Source: Certhia americana | Taxonomy: Eukaryota > Chordata > Aves > Passeriformes > Certhiidae | Length of the DNA stretch: 64,000 nucleotides | NCBI GenBank assembly: GCA_018697195.1 | Contig: CM031878.1 | Span: 37,976,337 to 38,040,336, forward strand | Direction: 5' to 3' | The notes under the pieces: generated by a model | The model's database searches: none | What the model was told of the DNA's origin: nothing | The model's input: only the letters and a program-made list of their open reading frames with translations | Made by a program: the position numbers and the translations under genes | Shown here: positions 51,781 to 64,000 of the stretch, piece after piece | Position numbering within the stretch: the stretch's first letter is position 1 | Layout: each line of letters starts with the position of its first letter

Positions 51781-54700
51781 GACTGGGAGATGGACCACCC
51801 TGCTCTCATGGCACAGAACACTATTTACATTGCAATACTTGACTGTGTAATACATCTGGCATTTTTGGGCAGGATTCCTGAGCTAGGGGCCAGAAGCCCT
51901 TAAGCAATGATTTAACAGGGGAAAAAAAATCATACAACTTGACTCAACAGTGCTCATTTCTAGTTTGCTGCACTTAACTTTTGATTACTGACTGAAAAGC
52001 AGAAATGCATCATACTGGCAAACAAGAGAAGACTGTTTCTTTTAATTTATCTTACTGTTAATAAAAGAAGACTGTATTACAGTCTAAGGACTGAGTTTCA
52101 GCTTCAGGTATATGAGTGTACAACACTGCACGTGTGCTTGCACATGAGCAAAATACAGATGTTTCAAATACACAATGATTACTTGTATATTTGAAGCTGG
52201 AATTAAGTTCAGTACAATTCTCTAAAGAAGCAGCACCTTTGCAGAAAGAGTCTGGTTTTGGTTCTCTTTATTCCCTTACCTCTTGTATATTTTGCTCAAG
52301 CACTGAAACAACTAAGTTTCCCAAAACCAAGCAGACATTAAAGCCAAGACATTCATTCTAAAAGCCAAAATTGAAATTCTCCATACATCAAAACATGTAT
52401 ATGGTCAGCAGTTTCCATAAAGAACTTTTTACCTCACAAAACTACTACTGCTGCCAAAATCAGTCTGTTTATAATAACTGAGGTGATAGTAAATGAAAAT
52501 AACAGAGCAAAACTAATAACAAGCAAATTGTATTTACAGATATTAAACTAAGTGTACACAATAAAAAAGGAATCAAGAAAAATGTTTTATTTTTAAAATC
52601 TGAATTAAAAACTACTCATTTCAATTCCATTCCATCTATTTTTACTATATTGTACAATGAAGAATTACGACTCCAAGTCAAAAGTCACTCAATTAACAGC
52701 TAGGGTGAATTTATTGTATATGGCATTCATCAGTCATATTTGGCACAACCTGAGTGGATAATAAAATAGCACAGATTATGCAAAACTGGAGTCAAGTATT
52801 TTCCCATTCTCTTCAATTCATGGGCACAGAAATGAAGGGGCCATTATAACATGGCAGGCATTCTCAGCACTGATATCACACTTAAAACACTGAGTTTTCT
52901 GTCATGAGGCACTGTCTTGGGAATGTGTTACTCCAGCAAAGCATCAACAGTGGAAAATTATATGGTTTCTTTGTGCATCTTTATTTTTCTGAACTCTGAT
53001 TGGTGAGTACCTTGTTATTATAGAACTGTCATGCAGAACTTAAGAAGTTTTACTGATTTCTTCAGGTTTTCCCAAGAAGAGTAACTCACAAATAGAACTG
53101 GAGCAAGATTTTCTGCATACTACAAGGCAGCAGAGATCAGAGAAATTAAAAGAACCAAAGACTGAAAAAGAAAGAAAAATAAGACAAATACTGAAGATAA
53201 ATAAGGATGGCTGAGAAAATGCATATAACTGTACAATGTATACAAAGAAGAATGAACTTCCTGATAAAATTCTGCACTCCAGATCCTGCTGAACTCCGAA
53301 ACAGAGCAGCTGGAGCCCCATATATACACACTGTCATCTGTAGACTGAAAAAGCACTGTGCAAAGGACTAGACTTCATTCTATATACAAAAGAAAACACC
53401 TGACAAGCAACAGCCTGACAAGATCTATAATCAAAATGCTGTTTTAACCAATCAGAAAAAAAGCTAGCTGTGTGGCAAAGAACTTTACAAGCATGGTTTT
53501 ACCTGAGTACATATAGGTTGAAGCAGGTAATTCACAGTTAAGTTAAAAAGACACTGTGTAATAGTCCAAGAGTGTGAAAGTGAAAACATGTTCCATTAGA
53601 CACCAAAAGGAAAGTAGATGCAGACACATTGAAGCCAGCATCCTAGCAGACACAGCTCCAATACCTCATAGGGAGATCAGTATTGAAGGAAAAATCCAAG
53701 TAAAATATAAGCATGACATTGTGGAAACAAGACAAATAGCTTTGTCCAGCTGGCACTAATCTAGGCATCAGCTGTGGTGCATAATCTAAACAACGGGATC
53801 AGTTGGTTATATATCTGGAAGCTGTCATATTTTGGAGCCTCCTAACAGTTACGTGTAAGTGCAACATTCATTTGGATGCAACAGCCTTTAAATTTATTGA
53901 GTGGCCAAGAACTGTTACATGCATATAGTACATCATATTATGACTTTCTGGGGAACCACTGAAAATATTATGTAATGACAGGGCTTGGGCCACCTCTTGC
54001 CACAGAAAAAAATTAAAAAGTAATGAAAATTGACAGATTCAGGGTGAGCAGCTCAGGTTTACCTTAATGCATTCTGTGCAGAAAGCAAGCATGAGCACCC
54101 ACGGCTTTTCTGAACCCCCTGACTGATGAATAATGAGGAAGGAAGGCCAGTTCTCTACAAAAACCAAGCAAATAAATGTAAAACGAGGCTACTTAACAGG
54201 TGGCAAGAGCTGATAGTAAGTAGGTCCCAAACCACTCTCCACCACATCCACATAGCACCACAGGTTCAGTAGCAGCCAGCCCTACAGCTAAGTTAGCTCT
54301 TCTGCTTACCTACACCTCCCCTGTTCCTGCTCAGTAACAGCAGCATGGGGAACAATAAAGCAATGTTGCTTTCAGCTGTTCTATTTCACTCCAGGACTTC
54401 TGTACCAAAATCTGCAAGCTCTCCGGAACTACACAAATGCCTTCAAACCCTATTCATAAGCAGCAAAATCCCCAGAACACAAGATGACACTCAAAGCTCA
54501 GAAGAGGAGGACAATGGCATAGCCAAGGCACGACTCTTAAATACACATTCCAACAGAGAAAGAAACAGAGCCTTCCAAGCAATGATCTGTAAGGAACATT
54601 CTGGCAGGGCATTGGCAACACTGTTTAGTTTGCAAATAGCAACAAATTTCTCCAGCCATGAGTAAACTGTCTCTGAAGTCTGAAAGGCAGAAGGAACCAT

Positions 54701-56314
54701 GCAACAATGCACTGATCACTTAGAGGGGTGCCAATTCCAACTCCAAGAGGAGTTTCTCTTTCCCTTCCCTGAAGAGATTAACACATGAGCACACTGTTAG
54801 TCTGCTCTGGCTTTGTACATGGATAAGGCCTGGTCACACTAAAGTCATCCCAAAATCTGCCATCACATTCAGTGAATTCGGGATTTCTCCCTCTATATGG
54901 TAATGACCAAAGAATGGTCACAGGCAATAGCTTCATTAAAACTCTTACAGAGAAAATGGGAATTTTGTGTACTGAAGGGATTTTTTTACGTACAAGTTTT
55001 TCATCAAGAAGCACCATCTCCGAGCAATGATGTGGACGCCTGCTAAGGTGGAACTTAAAAGAGGTGTCCAGTGATTTTGAATTTAATAGCAGGCTCTTGA
55101 AATATGACAATCAAATAAATATCCATATAATTAAAACCTTTAAACATCTTTTCCTAACAATTTTCAATACACAGAAACAGAGGGAGTTCAAATTCAAGGA
55201 ACATAAGACCCACTGCCCTGATGTTTTTATCCACAAATATCATGTAAATATTAGAATTCGATGTTCTTTTTCAAAACAGTAGCATGGATTGAAATACTTT
55301 TGTGCTTTATCAGTAAACAATAAAATAAGCATGTTGCTCAGATGACCATCCTTCAGCTTCATGTGGAAAAAAAGATGTAATAAATAATCATACTGAAGTC
55401 AGACAAAACAGTGGCTTGGAAATTTTCCAGATAAACACTTTCCAATGAACTTTCAATATGTGCTGAGAAATGCAACACAGCGTAAGATAGCATTCAAGGA
55501 TAAGTAAGCTCTTACATCACCTGATTCATGGGAAACTAATGAATTTGGTGATGTGATCAGAGTCTGCCATAGAGCCTGCCAATACCTGTTGTGACAGAAA
55601 AGCAGAGTAACTTCTGCCATCTATACCACACCAATGGGATGATGCAGGAGCAAGAACATCTAAAACATTAATCTCTGAGAAAGGAATTATAGTCGACTGG
55701 GTCAAGTCCTGCTAACTGTACTCAAACCAAACACGTTACTTCAGCCCACTCACAAAAATTTGTCTCCTTGAAAAAACAAATTCACAAAGATCTGCTCTGT
55801 TATTATTCTTTCTTGTCCCTCCAAAGAATACTAGTGTAAAGTTAACTGGTGCCTTTAGGCAGAATTTAAGAACAACTTTCCTCTCCACCTGCACTTAATC
55901 TTGCTGGGTTAAGAAAACTGAGAACCTAAGGAAATAATACTGGTTCCTGCATCATTCACACACTTGCCTCATTTTCACCTCATTCTTAAGTTGCATGGGT
56001 AGATTAACATATTTTTAAAAGGGTCAACCATAAGTACAATAGAGCAACCTGATTTTTGTCTCTTAAGAGAGAAAGGAAACAATCCTACACATAGCTCAAA
56101 TCTTGACTTAGAAAGTATTTCTGCTGCACACACTCGGTCCTAATTCACTTAAAATTAGAACACACTCACTTTGTCCACACACCTGAACTGAACTATGCAG
56201 CTTCTGACGTGTTCCCTACAGGATGTCCTATCCATTTGTATCATCCACCCTCGTCCTTCAAACTGGCTTAAAGAAGCAGCTCTTCATGCTAGAGTTCAGT
56301 TCAAGCTCACAAAG

Positions 56315-56334
56315 CTTCACAAAGCTTTGTGAAG
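56315..56334. repeat. Perfect 20-bp palindrome
   Basis: CTTCACAAAGCTTTGTGAAG equals its own reverse complement. It lies in a unique-looking part of intron 2 and has no known function. Confidence 0.9.
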
Positions 56335-57699
56335 AGGGCTGCTTAAGGAGGGAACAGTTTGAGCTTCAGCTAGTGCAAAAAGTGAAGAAAGCAAAACAGG
56401 AAGGAAACAACAGCAAGATCTTTGACCACTTAAGGAAGAAAATTAATGAAAAAAGTGAGGAGAAAAAAATCCCAAGACAATGGTGTCATGAAATGAATTA
56501 TCACAGCACAAGACTAGACCATCTCTCCCATTATAAGCTGCTCCAATTAACATAATTTAAAGCATTGCAGTAGCCAAATTTCAAGCTTCATTTAACAGAA
56601 CTTTCTCTGGAGCCACAAAACTACCTTCTTTCAGAAGCAGAGGCTGTGAATTTACATGTGTGACTGCTGTTGACACACTGGGTCTTGGGCTCCCTATTAA
56701 GAGTGGTAGCAAATAAACATAAGCAGTTATGAGCATGATTTCTTTTCCATCCAGAGCACTCTCTAGCTATGAAAGCACATCTGTGTCCAACAATATTCAG
56801 TCACTGAGGAAATCAATGCAAAGACTTTTCTTCCCTCCCTGTGTGTACAATGTATAAAGATGCTAAACAGTCTCCACAACTCCAGGATGCATGGACACCC
56901 ACATTCATGTATGTACACCAGTACAACTCAAGCTAAATAAAAGAACTGCCATTAAAATGCCAGTCCAGGATTTGTCTGCCCTGGCAGACCACACCCTGCC
57001 CCAGCAGCAAGGTATGCCCACAGGGATGATAATTCTGTTCATGCGCTGAGAAGATACTGGTGTATGTCCCAGGCCAAGAGGACTGAGAGCAGATCTACAA
57101 GATAACATAGATGGAGCCACTGTGGGACTCAAGAGTAATAACTGAAGTATTCTGAACAGCAGCCAGAAGCGGACTATGTTTCAAATAAACCCCAAACAAC
57201 AAAAAGCTACTCTACAACACCAAATGCCAAGAAACAAGCTGAAAGTCCCTTTCGTATCTGGAGGCTCAGAGAAGGACAAGAATGGTAGCATAAGTTCTGA
57301 AGGAGGAAGACTACTACAGGAAATTTGATAGAAAGATGTTTTGAAGTTCTCTCTCAGAAATTTTGCCTACTAGGTGAGCTTCTAAACTTATGTAAATATT
57401 TCAGCCATAACAGCTGCAGGCTCAGACTACTAATCATTTAACTTGGAATGTGCCTGGTCTTAAAACTTATTCAAAGTTCCCTTCACTGTTTGTTACTCAA
57501 TTCCGTTATGGTGTTACAGCAATCATTTACTTCCAGCAAATTTCAGTGCTGTATTACGTTCCATGGTATTCAGAAACACACCATATCAAATTTATCTCTT
57601 TAAGTAAATACAGCAAATTTATTCAGCAGTAGAAATTGTATAAAGTTTCAGTACCAAATCAGAACTGTTACCTGAAGTATATTTCAAGTAACCTATGAA

Positions 57700-58860
57700 T
57701 CTGCACAGCATATACAAGACATTACAGGGATCAGGCCTAGCCAGAATGGGGTTGTAAAAGGCAGGTGCTGCTTTACCCACCTTATCTTCTACAACTTAGA
57801 GGATGAGTGAAAGACTATGGATATTGTTTGCATAAACTTTAATAATGCCTTTAACACTGTCTCCTACAGCATTGTCCCGTAGATACTGGCTGCTCATGGT
57901 TTGGACAGGTGCACTGTTTGCTGGGTTAAAAACTGATTAAGGCCAGGCCCAGAGAAAGTTACATCCAATCAGTGGCCAGTCACTGAAGGGATTCCCCAGG
58001 GTTCAGTGATGGGGCAAGTCCTGTTTAATATCTTTATCAATTATTTGGATGAGGAGTTCAAGTGCCCCCTCAGTGAGTTCCCAGATATCACCAAGCAGGG
58101 TAGGAGTGTTGATCTGCAGAAGGACGGGAAAGCTCTGCAGAGTCATCTGGACAGGCTGAATCAATGGGTCAAGGCCAATCATATACCAACAACATAAAGT
58201 GCCACGTCCTGCCCTTGGGTGACAACAACTCCATGCAGGACAACAAACTGGGGGAAGAGTGGCCAAAAAGCTACCCCAGGAAAAGGACCTGGGGGTGCTG
58301 ACCATGAGCCAGCTGTGCCCAGGTAACCAAGAAGGCTAATGACACCCTGGCCTGTATCAGCAATAGTGTGGCCGGCAGGAACTAGGCAGCAATTGTGCCA
58401 CTGGTGAGGCCACAGCTTGAATCCTGTGTTCAGTTTTGGGCCCCTCACTACAAGAAAGTCATTGAGGTGCTGGAGCAAGTCCAGAGAAGGGCAATGGAGC
58501 CAATGAGGAGCTGGGGTAATTTAGCCTGGAGAAAACCACCCTTGGGATGACCTCATCCCTCTTTACAGCTACCTGAATGGAGGATGTAGCCAACAAGTGA
58601 CAGGATGAGAGGTAATAGTCTTAAGTTGCTCCAGGGGTGGTTTAGATTGGATAGTAAAAAAAAAAATTCTTCACAGAAAGGACTGTTAAGCACTGGAAGA
58701 GGCCACCCATGAATTACCATCCCTGGAGGTATTTAAAAGGTGTTTAAATGTGACATTTAAGGACATGGTTCAGTAGTGAACACAATGGTGCTGGGTTAGC
58801 AGTTACGTTTGATGATATTACGAATCCTTTGCAATTTAAACAATTCTATGATTCTATATT
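57700..58860 (+). mobile_element. CR1 LINE fragment with decayed reverse transcriptase
   Basis: This is a 5'-truncated CR1 non-LTR retrotransposon on the plus strand, antisense to PTCH1. Reverse-transcriptase pieces read MDIVCINFNNAFNTVSYSIV near 57815 and GIPQGSVMGQVLFNIFIN near 57989. At the position of the catalytic FADD motif the sequence reads FPDI, so the aspartate pair is lost. Further on come the usual CR1 3' segments (FGPLTT-like and 'QVQRRA'-like stretches near 58430-58490). It ends with the diagnostic tail ATTCTATGATTCTAT at about 58842-58856. Stops and frameshifts interrupt it, so it is inactive. The left edge is approximate. Confidence 0.9.
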
Positions 58861-60517
58861 TGGCCAGCACTGCCTAGTTCATCCAAACTCTCAGTAAACA
58901 AAGGGTAAAAGGTAAAGTGAGACAGCTGTTTTAATAAACAGGACAATTTAGTTACTGCTTCTGCTCTAAGAAACCTTGATCTAAAGAGTCCCTTACTGTA
59001 CCAACCCTCATGGAGTGTACTTTAAAGCTCTTACAACCAGTTGCACGTAGGGGCAGAAAAACAATTTTGGTGCTGCTTTGCACTTCTGCTTAGGAAGAAT
59101 GGCATTTTCCATGCTATCATTTCCTGTCTCTTTTCCATCTCAAACTTTCAATCTGTGCTCATGACTGTAGTTTAGCAACAAAATACGCAATTACTACCTA
59201 GTGTCTGCTAGGTTTAATTGTACGACACCCTGGTTCAGGAGCCTCTACATGAACATTTACAGAGAGTCTACCAAGAAAGTGCATTTTAGCAAGCTCTTTT
59301 CTATGTATGGTCATTTAGTACTAGAATGCGAAAACTAGAAATTAATTTGTACTTTATCCAGAATATTTTATTTCACCTTAATCTGCTAGCCTTTGCTGGG
59401 TAGTTTTGAAATGCAAGGGTTTCTAAATGTGGGGGTTTAATTTCTTTTTAATGAAAAAACTAAACTAAATTAAACTAAATAGATGTGAAATTACATAGGT
59501 CAACTCTGTCAAACTAGCTGCATTACAAATTCATCTTGGCCACAAAAGCCTCAGAGATCAATTTCCACCACTAGCGACTTCACCCCCACCCCTTCCCCAT
59601 AACAATAATGACATGAGAAGAGGCCAGTGCAGCAACTGAACCAAGCAACTATTTTGCAAATCCTATTTTTTTTTTTTCCTTAAGAATTTAATTTTACTGG
59701 GCCATTGACTGAGGCATCATCAGCAAGTAGTTTCTTGGCTAAAAAAAAGCAGGTGGCATTAACTGAATAGGATTGCCATTCCAAGCAAGTAAACACCAGT
59801 AACATCAGAGTAATAAATGTCAGTGGAGCAAGCGAGATGGAGCTGCAATCACATATTAATTTACCTAAGGCAGAAAAGCAGAGACAAAATATCTAAGAGC
59901 AAAAACTGACAAAAGAAACGTCTCCACAACAACTCCCAGTGAGTTTGGAGGAAAAATTAACAGTGAAGAAAAATTCAGTCATTTTCATTAGCATTTAAGG
60001 TAGTATAGTTAGTGACCAGCGCAAATGACTGAGCATCTCTCCCTACAGATGCGACCCAGCAATGCCTTGCTCAGTTTCTCAGACAGAACTGTTGGCAGCA
60101 GATCCCATCATATTTTGAGCTCCTGGACTACAGTACACGGACCAAAAAAAGGTCATTATTTCCCACAACAGAAAAAAATATGACCCGTGAATCCCATCCT
60201 GACCCCAATACGGCCGTCTTGGATTCCGACCCTATACGCTCTAATTCACCTCAAGCAGGAGAGACCACCTTCAGAACAGGCACCAACTTTGTTTGCACTC
60301 AGCACTAGCTTTTCCACACATACACGTACAGAGAGCTATTTAGTAATGATTCTTTATGCAGCCTCCCATATTAACTTTTATAGGCCCAATTCTGCTGCAA
60401 GCTACTTTGACATAAACCTAGAGTTGTAATTGCTGCAGTCAAGGAACTCAGTTTCCACGTCGACCCAGCAGCTAACAGAGAAACGTGATCCTTAATAAAC
60501 AGTACTTTCCCCCAGGG

Positions 60518-60543
60518 AAAAAAAAAAAAAAAAAAAAAAAAAA
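60518..60543 (+). repeat. Poly-A tract (26 A)
   Basis: A homopolymer of 26 A near the 5' end of intron 2 (T run in the PTCH1 transcript). No LINE or SINE body was recognised next to it. Confidence 0.9.
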
Positions 60544-60589
60544 GGAAAAAACCCCACCAAGAACTACATCTAAACCCCAAACCCGCGGC

Positions 60590-63003
<2,414 letters not shown>

Positions 63004-63229
63004 CTTTTGAAATACTGCATCCAAGAGCGAAGCCCGCCATCGCAGTAGCTTGGCCGCTGCAGATACTCCGCGTCGCGGCCGGCCGCGCGCGCCGATCACT
63101 ACAGGCCATCCCTCCCCCCATTCGCCGCCTCCCGCCGCTTTTCTCCGCTGCCCGTGCCGGGGTGGCCGACGCACCCGCCGAATGACTGACTGGTCTCCGG
63201 CATCCGACGCGATTACCGGCCGAGGACAT
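63004..63229 (-). CDS. PTCH1: PTCH1 first coding exon (exon 1B equivalent), frame disrupted as sequenced
   Basis: An ATG at 63229-63227 opens MSSAGN, close to human MASAGN. Further on, one frame reads EYLQRPSYCD (human DYLHRPSYCD) and another reads FALGCSISK (human FALEQISK), ending at an AAAAG/GTGCAT donor at 63004/63003. The homology is convincing, but the YLQRPSYCD piece is out of frame with both the ATG and the FAL piece. The total of 226 nt (human 201) leaves the ATG frame one base out relative to exon 2, which needs phase 0. The simplest explanation is one or more small indels in this GC-rich stretch (sequencing error), for example in the GGG and AAAA runs. Real divergence, or use of another first exon, is possible. 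The donor is weak. Confidence 0.6.
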
Positions 63230-64000
63230 GTTGCCGCCGCCGGGAGGACGGGAGAGCTGCCGCTGAGCAGATGCCCGCGGCGACAAGGGCCCGGCCCGGC
63301 CCCGGGGGCGCGGCGGGGACGCGGGCGACGGCATGGCGGCCGCTGCGGCCGCGGAATGATCGCTGGACTGCCTGCGGGGGCTGCCTGCCGCCGCCGCCGC
63401 CGGACGGGGCTGGGGCTGACGCAACTGGGGCTGCTGCGGACGCGACTGCCGCCTCAACGCGCGAGGCGCGGGGACGCGGATGCCGCCGCGGCCGCTCCGG
63501 CCGAGTCGCTCCGCGCCTCCCATTTTGCCACATCGACGCGCGGACAGTGCTCGAAGCTGCAGCGGGGCCAGCTCCCGCGCCCGGCGAGGGCGGTGCGCAG
63601 ACGGTGAGGGCGCGCCACACACTCGGGATCCCCGCCGACGCCGCAGCGCTATCCTCCAGCCCCCGTTGAAATCGCCTATTACGGGATACCGGCGACCGCC
63701 TGCCTCGGTGCGAAGCCGCTGTCCGCGAAGGCGCCTCAGCATGACGGACGGCGGCACGCGGCCACGAGCGCGGCCTGGGCCGCGGCACCCTGCTCCTGAC
63801 CTGCTGCCTGTGGCTGCTCGCCGCACCGCTGCACCATCCTGATTCAGCGCGTGGTGTGCTTTCAGCGACAGGCCGCGGCCCGGCCTGGACGGGTGCTTCC
63901 GCCCGGTTGCGCCCACGCCGCGGCGGCGCGGCGGGCGGGCTGCCTGGCGACTCCCCCGGTGTGCTGCGCGGCAGCAGCAGAGCTGCGCCCCTCGGCCTCC
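63230..64000 (-). promoter_or_regulatory. PTCH1: CpG-island promoter/5' flank of PTCH1
   Basis: This is very GC- and CpG-rich DNA directly upstream of the candidate first coding exon, with a (CCG)n tract at 63388-63403. On the minus strand a CGG tract sits just before the ATG (63231-63240). A CGG repeat immediately 5' of the exon 1B start codon is also known in human PTCH1, which supports the homology. I see no TATA box and no exact GLI site (GACCACCCA) here. Part is probably 5' UTR. The transcription start cannot be placed. Alternative first exons known in mammals (1A, 1C and others) could lie here or beyond the window. Confidence 0.7.

Noticed and set aside
51793..51801. GLI-like GACCACCCT
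   Set aside because: One mismatch to the consensus; such sites are expected several times by chance in this length, as are the AACCACCCA-type matches at 41938-41946 and 25053-25061.
51649..51903. Open frame around a poly-T tract
   Set aside because: It encodes a homopolymer run flanked by low-complexity residues, a simple by-product of the tract.
58003..58478. Small open frames within 58003-58478
   Set aside because: They are fragments and antisense shadows of the CR1 reverse-transcriptase region.

Overview
This window is vertebrate genomic DNA, most likely from a bird. The protein fragments match the avian/mammalian hedgehog receptor Patched-1 throughout. The only clear interspersed repeats are two CR1 LINEs of the type that dominates bird genomes, and overall repeat density is low, as in birds. 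CR1 also occurs in turtles and crocodilians. I cannot name the species.

The window holds one gene, PTCH1, on the minus strand (5' end at the right, 3' end at the left). I located 22 coding exons corresponding to human exons 2-23, between 61458 and 339. Each is bounded by AG/GT, and the phase stays continuous through every junction. Together they give 4128 nt, or 1375 codons plus a TAA stop. Twenty of the 22 exons equal the human exon length as I recall it; exon 14 is one codon shorter and exon 23 four codons shorter. The protein is the 12-span RND-type sterol-sensing receptor: TM1 in exon 2, extracellular loop 1 in exons 3-9, the sterol-sensing domain in exons 9-13, the middle cytoplasmic loop in exon 14, TM7 and extracellular loop 2 in exons 15-18, TM8-12 in exons 18-21, and the C-terminal tail in exons 22-23.

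The first coding exon (human exon 1B equivalent) is recognisable at about 63004-63229 inside a CpG island. It has an ATG preceded by a short CGG tract and a segment reading EYLQRPSYCD. As given, however, its pieces lie in different frames and do not join exon 2 in frame, which suggests sequence errors or real divergence.

The rest is intron. Intron 2 (21.6 kb) is the largest. It contains an isolated internal CpG island (48720-49080), two G-quadruplex-type runs just beyond it, several homopolymer tracts and a decayed CR1 with reverse-transcriptase remnants (57700-58860). Intron 12 (7.6 kb) contains a second CR1 (28624-29368), a GA microsatellite and an exact GLI consensus 9-mer. Several perfect palindromes occur in other introns; one of them, in intron 21, carries AATAAA on both strands close to an exon. 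I found no second protein-coding gene, no RNA gene I could support and no evident novel system. The most checkable oddities are the disrupted exon 1, the internal CpG island and the possible intronic polyadenylation site.
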